A stretch of DNA of 64,000 nucleotides from Sutcliffiella horikoshii (GCF_008180725.1 NZ_VTEV01000002.1:466426-530425), one strand, 5' to 3'. Shown: positions 9,986-18,389, counted from the stretch's first letter. Notes: generated by a model from the sequence alone, not told the origin. Translations and numbers: made by a program.

Positions 9986-10009
9986 TCGTACATAGAGGAG
10001 TGAGATCGG

Positions 10010-11569
10010 ATGAAAGCGGATATTATTGTGGTTGGCGGTGGTCTTGGTGGATGTACCGCAGCACTAGCTGCAGCAAAACGAGGGCAACGTGTAATTTTGA
10101 CAGAGGAAACGGATTGGATTGGAGGTCAACTTACAAGCCAGGCTGTGCCACCGGATGAGCATAAATGGATCGAACAGTTCGGTTGCACGGCCAGTTATCG
10201 TAATTTTCGTGACCGAGTAAGAGACTATTACAAGAGGAACTATCCTCTAAAAGAAGAAGCCATAGCAAATGAAAAATTGAACCCTGGTAACGGTTGGGTC
10301 AGTAGACTATGCCATGAACCGAAAGTCGCATTGGCAGTTTTAGAGGAAATGCTTGCTCCATTTGTAGGGAGCGGCAGAATTACGATTTTACTAAACTATC
10401 AGGTTGAATGTGCTGATGTTGATCAGGACACGGTCCAATCGGTCTTGGTGAAGCATACTAGGACTGGGAATACACTTACCCTAACAGGTGATATCTTCTT
10501 AGATGCGACGGAATGCGGAGATTTGCTGCCACTTGCTGGAGTGGAATATGTAACAGGAGCTGAATCAAAAGCGGAAACGGGTGAACTGCATGCACCTGAA
10601 GAAGCACGTCCTCAAGATATGCAGCCCATCACACATGTCTTTGCAGTAGATTACTTAGAAGGAGAAGACTTCACTATCGAAAAGCCTTCTCAATATGAAA
10701 AATGGAAAGACTATCAGGCACCGTTTTTACAGCACAAGCAACTGAGCTGGTTTGCCCCTGATGCACATACAGGAGAATCGAAGGAATTTACCATGTTTCA
10801 TCATGGCGATCTCTGGGGGCTTTGGGACTACCGAAGGATCATCGACCCCGCCCTTTTTAAAGAGGGAACATTTCAAGGAGATATCACTTTAATCAATTGG
10901 CCGCAAAATGATTACTGGCTCGGGTCCATCATTGATGTCAACCCTGATGACCGTCTGCGATACCTAGAGGAGGCTAAACAATTAAGTTTGTCTCTCTTAT
11001 ATTGGTTGCAAACAGAAGCCCCTCGTCCTGACGGCAGCAAAGGATACCCGGGAGTCCGACTCCGCCCCGATGTTTTAGGAACGGAGGATGGTTTAGCCAA
11101 GTATCCTTATATCCGTGAATCACGGAGGATAAAGGCAATATTCACCGTCGTCGAAGAACATATCAATGCAGAAACCAGAGGAAATAAAGGAATTGAAAGA
11201 TTTGAAGATTCAGTGGGTATTGGTTGTTATCGAATTGACCTACACCCGACAACAGAAACCAACACCTTCTTTTATACGGAAAGCTACCCATTTGAAATCC
11301 CACTGGGTGCTTTATTGCCAATCAGGGTGAAAAACCTGCTGCCAGCTTGTAAGAATATTGGAGCCACTCATATTACCAATGGATGTTTCCGTGTTCATCC
11401 AGTGGAATGGAACATTGGTGAATCCGCAGGCTATCTTGCAGCATTTTCATTAGAAAAAGGGATTCTTCCCCGTGAAGTGAGGGAGAACGAAGAAATGTTA
11501 CGTGAGTTCCAAGAGATGTTGGTAAAAGAGGGAATCGAAATAAGCTGGCCGGAGATAGGTGCAATATAA
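10010..11569 (+). CDS. FAD-dependent oxidoreductase (FAD_oxidored family)
   Basis: 519 residues beginning with the Rossmann dinucleotide motif IIVVGGGLGGCTAALAAAKRG (GxGxxG) and the TEETDWIGGQLTSQ segment typical of PF12831 proteins. Later segments DATECGDLLPLAGVEY and PACKNIGATHITNGCFRVHP are also characteristic. There is no signal peptide. The GAGGAG ribosome site is 8 bases from ATG 10010. It is placed in a glycan operon without a known redox step, so it may oxidise a sugar or a non-carbohydrate decoration. The substrate is unknown. Confidence 0.85.
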   Translation: MKADIIVVGGGLGGCTAALAAAKRGQRVILTEETDWIGGQLTSQAVPPDEHKWIEQFGCTASYRNFRDRVRDYYKRNYPLKEEAIANEKLNPGNGWVSRLCHEPKVALAVLEEMLAPFVGSGRITILLNYQVECADVDQDTVQSVLVKHTRTGNTLTLTGDIFLDATECGDLLPLAGVEYVTGAESKAETGELHAPEEARPQDMQPITHVFAVDYLEGEDFTIEKPSQYEKWKDYQAPFLQHKQLSWFAPDAHTGESKEFTMFHHGDLWGLWDYRRIIDPALFKEGTFQGDITLINWPQNDYWLGSIIDVNPDDRLRYLEEAKQLSLSLLYWLQTEAPRPDGSKGYPGVRLRPDVLGTEDGLAKYPYIRESRRIKAIFTVVEEHINAETRGNKGIERFEDSVGIGCYRIDLHPTTETNTFFYTESYPFEIPLGALLPIRVKNLLPACKNIGATHITNGCFRVHPVEWNIGESAGYLAAFSLEKGILPREVRENEEMLREFQEMLVKEGIEISWPEIGAI

Positions 11570-11632
11570 GCGAAAAGAGTGTCTACTAATGTTAATTATG
11601 GTGAACTTTCATAAAATGATGAGGTGAACATA

Positions 11633-12589
11633 ATGGGAAACAAGAAAGACGTTCTGTTTCTAGAGCCAGTCTTCCAAGAACGCATATGGGGTGGGACCAA
11701 GCTTGCTGATCAATTTGGATATGAGATTGCGTCTGAATTGACGGGAGAATGCTGGGCGGTATCCGGACATCCGAACGGACAAAGTATGATAAAAAACGGT
11801 TCTTTTGCAGGTAAACTGTTAGGTGAACTATACACGGAAGAAAAAGAGATATTCGGTAACCATGAGAGTGACAGATTTCCGTTGCTGACAAAAATTCTGG
11901 ATGCAAACCAAAACCTATCCGTGCAAGTCCATCCGAATGACAAATATGCTAGTGAGAACGAAAACGGAGAGTATGGAAAAACAGAGTGCTGGTATGTGAT
12001 AGATTGTGAGAAGGATGCCGAAATTATTTTCGGTCATACAGCTGAAACAAAAAAGGAATTTGTCGAAAAGGTTAAGAATGGAGAGTGGGAAGGACTTTTA
12101 ACACGGGTGAAGGTAAAACCGGGTGATTTTTTTTACGTACCAAGTGGAACCATCCATGCTCTTTGTTCAGGTGTCTTAATTCTTGAGACGCAACAAAATT
12201 CTGATACTACTTATCGTGTATATGATTATGACCGAAAAGACAAGAAAGGGAATACTCGGGAATTGCATCTTGAGAAGTCCATTGATGTCTCCACTATTCC
12301 TCATAAATCTATGGATGTGGTGCATAAAGTTTCTAAAACAGATGGTGCTACCGTTACAAGATTTGTGGAAGCTGAGTATTTCACTGTCTACAAATGGGAA
12401 GTGGATGGAACATATTCTGCAAAATACGAAAAACATTTCCTAATTGGTAGCGTCATTGTTGGTTCCGGAGAGCTTAAGATAAATGAATGTGTTTACCCGC
12501 TGAAAAAAGGAGACCACTTTATCATTCCTTCAGGCGTGGAAGAGTTCACTGTCATAGGTAAGGTTGAAATAATTATTTCTCATCCATAA
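11633..12589 (+). CDS. manA: Mannose-6-phosphate isomerase, class I
   Basis: About 318 residues. It interconverts mannose-6-phosphate and fructose-6-phosphate in the cytoplasm. The first cupin has the zinc ligands QVHPND (near residue 99) and a later Glu in GKTECWYVID, with VPSGTIHALCSG giving the other His. The start LFLEPVFQERIWGGTKL is typical of the short Bacillus ManA/Pmi type. GTG 11624 is in frame, but the GAGGTGA site (11621-11627) fits ATG 11633. As last gene of the operon it completes the route from mannoside to glycolysis. Confidence 0.94.
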   Translation: MGNKKDVLFLEPVFQERIWGGTKLADQFGYEIASELTGECWAVSGHPNGQSMIKNGSFAGKLLGELYTEEKEIFGNHESDRFPLLTKILDANQNLSVQVHPNDKYASENENGEYGKTECWYVIDCEKDAEIIFGHTAETKKEFVEKVKNGEWEGLLTRVKVKPGDFFYVPSGTIHALCSGVLILETQQNSDTTYRVYDYDRKDKKGNTRELHLEKSIDVSTIPHKSMDVVHKVSKTDGATVTRFVEAEYFTVYKWEVDGTYSAKYEKHFLIGSVIVGSGELKINECVYPLKKGDHFIIPSGVEEFTVIGKVEIIISHP

Positions 12590-12593
12590 AAAG

Positions 12594-12634
12594 AATCCGT
12601 GAGTTATGGTTATATTATATCTCACGGATTTTTT
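12594..12634 (+). terminator. Rho-independent terminator of the mannoside operon
   Basis: AATCCGTGAG pairs with CTCACGGATT across a 17-base loop and is followed by a T run. It begins four bases after the manA stop. Confidence 0.9.
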
Positions 12635-12644
12635 CGTTTGTAAA

Positions 12645-13070
12645 TTATTCATACAACTCCCTATACACAATCGCCTTCAATGCCAGCAGCTCTTCCTCTG
12701 TCAATTTCTTCTCGAATGTTTCCACCAACTCCAGCACTTCCTGTTCTGTCATGCCGTTGGATGCCTTTGACTGTATCTGCTGCATTTCTTGAAGACTGAG
12801 CTTTTGCATGACCATTCTTGTTGCTTCTTCACGTGTTTGGACTGGCAGCTCATCAAGATTGGCTTCAGCTCCCTCTGCAAGATAGCTCTTCAAAGCAGGA
12901 GACCTGTCTACATACTCCCGAGCCATAGCCACATCGTTATTTTCCACCAGGTCTTTTTCCACATATTCAACTGCCTGATCTTCCAAGTATTTATTGATAA
13001 AATAATAGCCTGCATATCCTAGGATTCCTAGGATAAGGGCTGTAGTTAATATTCCTTTGAAAAATTTCAT
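12645..13070 (-). CDS. Hypothetical membrane-anchored protein
   Basis: 141 residues: a short basic start MKFFKG, one hydrophobic segment (about residues 6-27) and a charged helical remainder. The C-terminal part contains NGMTEQEVLELVETFEKKLTEEELLALK, a helix-turn-helix-like pair of acidic helices. I do not recognise a family. The open frame continues 48 codons upstream (to 13214), but the inner ATG at 13070 has the better ribosome site, AAAGGTAGG, and makes a sensible N-in membrane anchor. It is convergent with manA. Confidence 0.7.
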   Translation of the reverse strand: MKFFKGILTTALILGILGYAGYYFINKYLEDQAVEYVEKDLVENNDVAMAREYVDRSPALKSYLAEGAEANLDELPVQTREEATRMVMQKLSLQEMQQIQSKASNGMTEQEVLELVETFEKKLTEEELLALKAIVYRELYE

Positions 13071-13291
13071 TAAGGACACACCTACCTTTCTTATAACTAT
13101 ATAAAGGGAAAGAGTAGAAAGCAAATTTGAAAAAAAGTTTAAGTACAAAAGAAAACGGCTAAACAATAAAGACATATTACGACGATAAATATTAATTATT
13201 AGTAAAAATTTCAAATTATTCTTGTAATTTTACAGAAAAATAGTAGAATTGTAGTATATTTTGTAATTAATTAGGCGGTGAAAATCGGTTG

Positions 13292-13438
13292 ATGAACGAC
13301 TATAAAAGTATTGAAAGCAAAGACGAGATTATCAAAGTGCTTCAATATGCCTATCAACAAGGCACAGAGAGAGAGAATATATCCATGATGGAACTTATTG
13401 ATGAAATGAAAGAAAAGCTGCAGTTGCTTATAAAATAA
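13292..13438 (+). CDS. Small conserved protein, 48 aa, paralogue of the one at 47276
   Basis: The predicted product starts MNDYKSIESKDEIIKVL, contains GTERENISMMELIDEMKEKLQ and ends LLIK. It matches the 49-residue product at 47276-47425 over nearly its whole length (shared EII-VL-Y-Y-QG-ERENISM-EL--EMKEKLQ). TTG 13289 is an alternative start directly before the ATG, after the site GGCGGTGA. A terminator follows 18 bases later, so it is a stand-alone gene. It is predicted to be all alpha-helical, soluble and of unknown function. Confidence 0.75.
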   Translation: MNDYKSIESKDEIIKVLQYAYQQGTERENISMMELIDEMKEKLQLLIK

Positions 13439-13456
13439 ATAGATAGATTACTAGTT

Positions 13457-13486
13457 AACACCTTCTTTTGGAGGTGTTTTTGTTTT
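13457..13486 (+). terminator. Terminator after the 48-aa gene
   Basis: AACACCTTC pairs with GGAGGTGTT (one G-T pair) around a TTTT loop, followed by TTTTGTTTT. Confidence 0.85.
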
Positions 13487-13622
13487 GAAAGGGGATAATT
13501 GGATAAGTTATCCAGACTTTGGTCGCCTACACGTGAGGGAGAAATATGTTAGAATTAAACTCGTTGTCTGTAAAACTCAAATGAGATCAGCTAAGAAAAA
13601 ACAAAAGGTTTAAGGTGATAGA

Positions 13623-14678
13623 ATGATTGGAAGAAACGAACCGTGTCCTTGTGGCAGTGGAAAGAAATATAAAAAGTGTTGTGAAAAAAAGCAAAATGGC
13701 TTGGATAAAGTGTTAGAAACGGAAGTGATGGCTTTACAAATTGATATGATGCGCTTTGCATATGAGAAGTTCTCAATTGAACTTGAAGAGGTTAGCTCCA
13801 AGTATCTACATAAATTTTCAATGGATGAGATGAAGAGTGAAGCATTTAACGAACTGCTTCACCTCTGGTATATGTTCACAGTAAAGCGAGATAATGGTTT
13901 GACGATTGTGGAAGAGTTTGCATCCGCACAAGAAGGCAAGTTCTCCCGCCCACAAGTAAAAGAATGGGCAGAAAGCTGGCAAAAGGCATATCCGTCTGTC
14001 TACAAGGTGGCAAATGTGCGAGGGGAGACTTATACCATGGAGGACTTTTTCACAAAGGAGAAAGAAAAAGTCACTTACATTGGCAGAGAGGACAGCTTAA
14101 GTAAAAATGAGTTGGTTATTGGCATGTTTGTTCCTTTCAAGCAGGCAAAAGTTGTGTTCATGTCCACTTTTGAACGCGGGGTACTAGAGGCAATCCGTCT
14201 AGAAGAGAAGTTTATGGAGGAATTTTCAGAGGTAGACATTGATTCAATCTATATAAGATCGGAATTCCCGGATCTTGCCGGTAAAATGGTAGAGTTTGAA
14301 TTAAGTGAAGAGGATGTGCAGCAGTTACCTGTCCAAGATGAGGCACAGGAGCGTGTGTTGGGATTGTTTGCAGATGGAGCTGAAAAGCGCGGATATCCGC
14401 AAAGATTTTTGGAGTTTGCTTCCATGCTCTGGTCGATCTATTGCATGAAAGAGAGTCCAATGATCCGCAATGAGCAGAATTACGCTGCGGCATTGATTTA
14501 CTTTTTAGATACACATTTTATGAAAGAACAGCAGGAAACACAGAAAGCGTTAGCGGAAGAGTTTGGTATATCAGCGGGAAGTGTTTCGTCGACGTTCCGT
14601 AAACTGGATGAGGTATTACAGCCTGTTATCCAAACTTTTGAAGATGATATCGAGGCGGCATTGCAGGGCGCTTCTTAA
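13623..14678 (+). CDS. SEC-C metal-binding domain protein
   Basis: 351 residues. The first 25 hold a SEC-C zinc motif, RNEPCPCGSGKKYKKCC, the same ligand pattern as at the SecA C-terminus. The rest is a long acidic, mostly helical domain. The C-terminal segment with ALAEEFGISAGSVSSTFRKLDE resembles a winged or helix-turn-helix DNA-binding unit. The function is unknown. An AAGGTGAT site precedes ATG 13623. It is transcribed alone, with a terminator-like hairpin after it. Confidence 0.8.
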   Translation: MIGRNEPCPCGSGKKYKKCCEKKQNGLDKVLETEVMALQIDMMRFAYEKFSIELEEVSSKYLHKFSMDEMKSEAFNELLHLWYMFTVKRDNGLTIVEEFASAQEGKFSRPQVKEWAESWQKAYPSVYKVANVRGETYTMEDFFTKEKEKVTYIGREDSLSKNELVIGMFVPFKQAKVVFMSTFERGVLEAIRLEEKFMEEFSEVDIDSIYIRSEFPDLAGKMVEFELSEEDVQQLPVQDEAQERVLGLFADGAEKRGYPQRFLEFASMLWSIYCMKESPMIRNEQNYAAALIYFLDTHFMKEQQETQKALAEEFGISAGSVSSTFRKLDEVLQPVIQTFEDDIEAALQGAS

Positions 14679-14681
14679 TGG

Positions 14682-14733
14682 AAAAAGCATCTGATTTTCT
14701 CGACTTATTCCGGGGAGATTGGGTGCTTTTTTC
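14682..14733 (+). terminator. Probable terminator after the SEC-C gene
   Basis: AAAAAGCATC can pair with GGGTGCTTTTT (with wobbles), enclosing a second short TCTC/GGAGA pairing, and a run of T follows. Confidence 0.6.
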
Positions 14734-14822
14734 ATTTGATAAAATGACCGTTTTCTTGCATAAATTTTCCGCGTATGCGCATGCTACTAAAAAAGTGTAA
14801 CGATAAATAGGAGGCATGAAAG

Positions 14823-15755
14823 ATGCAGCGGTTTATGTTGGTTGTTTGTAAGATTTTAATAGGCTCGACACTATTCTTTTCCCCACTTGATGCAACGGCG
14901 GCACCAAAAGAGGAAGAGGTGGATTCGTACTTAAAGGAAATAGGTTGGACAAGGAAGGACCTGGATAAGTATTTGGCGTTTTATGAGGTCAGTCTGGATG
15001 ACTTCAAGGACATGGAACAACTGCGTGATGAGCTTGGGACTCCGATCAATGAGGAGAACCTTCTTGTTATGCTTGAAACCTATGATTTGACGAAAGAAGA
15101 GTTAGAGGTCCTTTTATCTCGTTTTGGGGAAAAGGTGCAGGATTATACGTTCATTGAGGACTTGGAAATTGCAGTTGATTTCTATATGACCCACGAAGAA
15201 GAAGTGGCTCGCGCGGAGGACTTTCTAGTGTCCATGGGATTCGAAGCAGAAGAAGCACGGCAAATTTTCCAGCATATTTTGAGTCTTCCTAAGGATGTGT
15301 TGGCGAAGGAGCTTGAAAGATTGCAAGGAATGTTGAATGAAGAACCCAATTCCGTTGAAAAAGTGTTTTCCCTTTGGACGGAGTTTATGGAAGTATTTCA
15401 AGTGGAGGCTGACCTTCATGTAGAGGACGGTAGCCGGGTTAAGGTGTCCCAGGAGGCGCTTATGCAGCCTGGATGGTTGGAAGGGAAGGAAGTCCATTTA
15501 GACATTTTTGATGGAGAGGGTTCGCTTCTCGCTTCAGCAGTGATGGATGAGCAAATTGTATCACCGTCTTATGTGCAGGTTACAGGAAAGGAGCTCATTC
15601 ATTTAGGTCAGGTTGGCGTGAAAATGAGCGATGAGCTTTATACCAATAGAATGCCTGATACTGCTTCTGTTTATGGACTTGGGATGCTGGTAGGTTTGTG
15701 CTTAGTAGGGTTAGCTGGTTTAATGCTTGGTGTGAGAAGGGTCCGCAGGGCGTAG
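14823..15755 (+). CDS. Processed acidic surface protein, class D sortase substrate
   Basis: 310 residues. A signal peptide (about 1-27, ending ATAAPKEE) precedes a strongly acidic helical region with recurrent units such as KEIGWTRKDLDKYLAFY. The C-terminus has the sorting motif MPDTA (residues 273-277), then a hydrophobic segment and the basic tail GVRRVRRA. This fits the processed-acidic-surface-protein family with an LPxTA-type signal, read by class D sortases; here the first residue is M rather than L. The sortase gene follows after three bases. The TAGGAGGC site is 7 bases from the ATG. It should be anchored covalently to peptidoglycan. Confidence 0.85.
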   Translation: MQRFMLVVCKILIGSTLFFSPLDATAAPKEEEVDSYLKEIGWTRKDLDKYLAFYEVSLDDFKDMEQLRDELGTPINEENLLVMLETYDLTKEELEVLLSRFGEKVQDYTFIEDLEIAVDFYMTHEEEVARAEDFLVSMGFEAEEARQIFQHILSLPKDVLAKELERLQGMLNEEPNSVEKVFSLWTEFMEVFQVEADLHVEDGSRVKVSQEALMQPGWLEGKEVHLDIFDGEGSLLASAVMDEQIVSPSYVQVTGKELIHLGQVGVKMSDELYTNRMPDTASVYGLGMLVGLCLVGLAGLMLGVRRVRRA

Positions 15756-15758
15756 GGC

Positions 15759-16364
15759 ATGCGGGAGCGTTTTTGGATAGTTGTTCTTTGGATTGTTATG
15801 GTGACGGGGGCTGCTTTGTTTGTTGGAAGCGGCCTTTTGTATTGGCAGGGAGTTTCGGCAGTGGAGGAAAGGGTGGAGGCAAGGGGGTTGATGAAGAAGG
15901 AAGAGGTTTTGGAATCAGTTGGGGAGTTTGATGTAGCTGAGCATGTGGCTGTAACTATAAAGGCAGGGGAAGAAATAGGAGAAATATCTTTTCCTGTTCT
16001 AGACGTAAGTATTCCAGTATTTCATGGTGTGTCCGAGGAGGAGCTCGTAAAGGGTGTGGGGCATGTTCCAGGTACCCTTTTACCAGGGGACGGGGGAAAT
16101 ATTGTGCTTTCTGGGCACAGGGATACCGTATTTCGTCGGCTCAAGGAGCTTGAGGTTGGAGATAAGGTTATGTTTGGGTTTGATGGTGGTTGGTACACAT
16201 ATAAGATTGGCAGGATTAGGGTGGTAGATAAAGAAGATACTTCGGTAGTGGTCCCGCGGCCTCGGGAGGTATTGACGATAACAACGTGTTATCCTTTTAC
16301 GTTTATTGGGAGAGCCCCTCAGCGGTATGTGGTGGAGGCGGAGTTTATTGGGAGGGTAGAATGA
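15759..16364 (+). CDS. Class D sortase
   Basis: 201 residues: an N-terminal membrane segment (about 6-29), a linker, then the sortase barrel. Catalytic His is in LSGHRDTVF, Cys in TITTCYPF and Arg in APQRYVV, all in the expected order and spacing. It cleaves an LPxTA-like motif and joins the protein to the wall. Its substrate is almost certainly the gene three bases upstream, which ends in MPDTA. There is no strong Shine-Dalgarno before ATG 15759, which suggests translational coupling. A sortase-like gene (ywpE) also precedes ywpF in B. subtilis. Confidence 0.93.
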   Translation: MRERFWIVVLWIVMVTGAALFVGSGLLYWQGVSAVEERVEARGLMKKEEVLESVGEFDVAEHVAVTIKAGEEIGEISFPVLDVSIPVFHGVSEEELVKGVGHVPGTLLPGDGGNIVLSGHRDTVFRRLKELEVGDKVMFGFDGGWYTYKIGRIRVVDKEDTSVVVPRPREVLTITTCYPFTFIGRAPQRYVVEAEFIGRVE

Positions 16365-16483
16365 GGCGGAAGTGGAAGAGAAAGCGCCAAGTATATGAGA
16401 TGAGAGGCAGAGGCAAAGTTTTTTTGTGTGAAATTAAGCTAAAATGAGTGACTTTTGGATGACTTTCCGTACTTCCAAAAGTG

Positions 16484-16693
16484 TTCGGACAATTCTAGGA
16501 GGACTTTGGACAATTTAATACTCTTTTTCCACCTGGTTCGGACAATTATTTAGCTTGTTCGGTCAAATTCTAGGTGGGGTTCGGCCATTTGAAAAATTCG
16601 TTCGGACAACTATTAGAAAACTTTGGACAACTTTGCAAAAACTTCGGCCAACTTTCGAAAAACTTCGGTCAAAATCAGTAAAACTTCGGACAA
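16484..16693. repeat. Iteron-like array, ten 9-bp motifs with 21-bp period
   Basis: The core TT(C/T)GG(A/C/T)CA(A/T) occurs at 16484, 16505, 16537, 16558, 16580, 16601, 16622, 16643, 16664 and 16685. Steps are 21, 32, 21, 22, then 21 bases, so most copies lie on one helix face. The spacers are A/T-rich (often ACTTT--AAAAA). An inverted repeat ACTTTTGGA/TCCAAAAGT (16451-16482) sits just before it. The array fills the 470-base gap between the sortase and ywpF. No gene is supported here. Confidence 0.8.
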
Positions 16694-16744
16694 TTGGCTC
16701 AAAACGCCTAAAACGACACCTAAATCACAGACTAAACGCGAAAA

Positions 16745-16797
16745 GGGTCAGACCCCTCTTTAGTGCATTAACGCACAGCGGGTCAGACCCCTCTTTA
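16745..16797. repeat. Direct pair of GGGTCAGACCCC elements
   Basis: GGGTCAGACCCCTCTTTA occurs at 16745-16762 and again at 16780-16797, 35 bases apart. Each contains the palindrome GGGTCAGACCC. A second palindrome, GTGC-6-GCAC, lies between them (16763-16776). It looks like a short dispersed intergenic repeat; its function is unknown. Confidence 0.75.
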
Positions 16798-16833
16798 TCG
16801 CTTTATCAAACTAAACCAATCACGCAGCCATCA

Positions 16834-17262
16834 TTATTTGCTCTTCTCAAGCACTGGTTTTTCTTTTACTTTGTTTTTGAAGGCATTTACAAGGTCGTCG
16901 CCGGTGTATCCTTCTCCCACAAGGCGTTCGAGTAGCTTTTCGTGGTAGTTGGTGTTTTTTCGGAAGAGCTCGCCTTCGAACAGAATGCTCATTTTGTCTT
17001 CCATCACTGCCACTTGGCGGACGACAGCCTCAAAGGAAGCTGGATCATTTGTCGGTTTAGAGATTGTCGCTTGAACATGAAGCATTTCTTCATTATCGCG
17101 GAATCCTTCATATTTTTCCGGCTCGCTTTTTGGCAGTAATGCTTCAATCAGCCAATTTTCTTTTCCGTACTCTCTATTGATAATCAATCCGTCTTGTAAA
17201 TCCAGCTGTTCAACTTCTTCGCCATGTACAAGGGATATTGCAACAAGTTTGAACGTTTTCAT
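16834..17262 (-). CDS. ywpF: YwpF-like protein
   Basis: 142 residues, soluble, starting MKTFKLVAISLVHGEEVEQ, with DGLIINREYGKENWLIEALL as in the Bacillus YwpF family. The role is unknown. It is divergent from the ssb gene, matching the neighbourhood ywpF-ssbB in B. subtilis, which supports the assignment. The C-terminus is Lys-rich. Confidence rests on the start motif, length and synteny. Confidence 0.8.
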   Translation of the reverse strand: MKTFKLVAISLVHGEEVEQLDLQDGLIINREYGKENWLIEALLPKSEPEKYEGFRDNEEMLHVQATISKPTNDPASFEAVVRQVAVMEDKMSILFEGELFRKNTNYHEKLLERLVGEGYTGDDLVNAFKNKVKEKPVLEKSK

Positions 17263-17431
17263 GATTTTCCTCCAACGGGTATATTTTCGATGCTAAGACC
17301 GTGATAACATGTACCAATATTTTGTCTTATTATAACATAAGCGCAATGAAAGATACCCATTACCAAATAGCAGGCACGAAAAAAATCTTGAATACACCTA
17401 ATATTATCTTTCGACAACTCCCCGGCATAAT

Positions 17432-17508
17432 AAAACAGGATTTTCCCCTTAGTGCAAATTCCAATTTTACACCGAATAACCGAGACAAAACCTGAAAACC
17501 TCCATTTT
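17432..17508. promoter_or_regulatory. Candidate ComK-like AT boxes upstream of ssb
   Basis: Three A4-N5/6-T4-like blocks lie before the ssb gene: AAAACAGGATTTT (17432-17444), AAATTCCAATTTT (17456-17468) and AAAACCTCCATTTT (17495-17508). In B. subtilis ssbB is controlled by ComK, whose site is a pair of AAAA-N5-TTTT boxes. The spacers here (11 and 26) are not the classical ones, so this is tentative. Confidence 0.3.
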
Positions 17509-17576
17509 ACCTACAGTAAGCAAGCAGTTATGATAACGGAGCAACACGAAATTTGTAGAAATAAGGAGGGAGAATC

Positions 17577-18128
17577 TTGATTAATGAAGTGGTGTTGATT
17601 GGTCGAATGGTGAAGGATCCGGATTTGCGTTATACAGGTGATGGAACTCCTGTTGCAAGCTTCAGACTTGCTGTTAATCGCAACTTCAAAAACCAGGAAG
17701 GTGTCTATGAGGCGGATTTTGTCTCTTGCACGGCGTGGAGAGGTACTGCGGAAACGACGGCAAATTATTGTCGAAAAGGTGCACTTGTGGCAGTCACAGG
17801 TAGGATACAGACCAGTCGATATGAATCGAAGGATGGGACGACAGTCTTTGTTACTGATGTGGTGGTGGACAATGTGCGGTTTCTTGAAAAAAAGAAGGAG
17901 GAAAAACCTTCTTCACCGCCAATTCCACCGTATCCAGAAAAGCAGGATACGACAAGGGAGCACAATAGGAGTGATGTTCAAAGTTGGGAGCAATCTCCGC
18001 CTTCACAGGAAAACCGGCAAATGGAAAATGTTCAAAGCCGTCCGCCTACTCATCACTCGACACAAAGAACATCAGAATTCCCAGACTTCCCGACACAACC
18101 GACGACCCCTGAAAAGGTAGGAGTGTAG
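17577..18128 (+). CDS. ssbB: Single-stranded DNA-binding protein, SsbB-like
   Basis: 183 residues. The OB fold covers about residues 1-105 (INEVVLIGRMVKDPDLRYT, PVASFRLAVNRNFKN, GRIQTSRYESKDG). The TTG start is placed by homology, since the family begins MINxVVLVGR, and by AAGGAGGG at 17562-17569. The tail is Pro/Gln/Ser-rich and ends TTPEKVGV, lacking the acidic DDDLPF tip by which SsbA recruits partners. That, and the position next to ywpF, favours the competence-associated SsbB over the essential SsbA. The tail is longer than in B. subtilis SsbB. Confidence 0.9.
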   Translation: MINEVVLIGRMVKDPDLRYTGDGTPVASFRLAVNRNFKNQEGVYEADFVSCTAWRGTAETTANYCRKGALVAVTGRIQTSRYESKDGTTVFVTDVVVDNVRFLEKKKEEKPSSPPIPPYPEKQDTTREHNRSDVQSWEQSPPSQENRQMENVQSRPPTHHSTQRTSEFPDFPTQPTTPEKVGV

Positions 18129-18190
18129 CTAAAAGTAATGCAAGGTCATCCCAATAATCAATTGTATTAAGTAATCTTATTTTTACCTAT

Positions 18191-18222
18191 AAAGCAAAGG
18201 GCTCCCCTCCCATATTTGCTTT
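18191..18222 (+). repeat. Inverted repeat downstream of ssb
   Basis: AAAGCAAA and TTTGCTTT are separated by 16 bases. No T run follows directly; the stronger terminator lies ten bases further on. Confidence 0.5.
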
Positions 18223-18231
18223 AGCCTTTCT

Positions 18232-18272
18232 AAAAAAGGCAACTTGCGGAAACAAGCTGCCTTTCTTTTTTT
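18232..18272 (+). terminator. Terminator downstream of ssb
   Basis: AAAGGCA-CTTG pairs with CAAG-TGCCTTT (one internal mismatch, loop CGGAAA), followed by CTTTTTTT. Confidence 0.85.
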
Positions 18273-18353
18273 GCTTATCAGCATGTAGTAGAGGATAAGC
18301 CCTCATGGTTCCTCTAGAGAGAAGAATTGCCTCTTTGTTCTCCATTTCTTGGT

Positions 18354-18380
18354 GCCAGCCTCTTTAGGGTTGGCTTTTTT
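18354..18380 (+). terminator. Terminator-like hairpin
   Basis: GCCAGCC pairs with GGTTGGC (one wobble) and six T follow. It lies ten bases beyond the end of the convergent XRE gene and may be a second stop for transcripts from ssb. The 260-base gap holds no gene that I can support. Confidence 0.6.
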
Positions 18381-18389
18381 CAACCAAAC

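Noticed and set aside
16555-16935. 126-codon plus-strand frame.
   Set aside because: It runs through the 21-bp array and then antisense to ywpF; its composition is set by the repeat.
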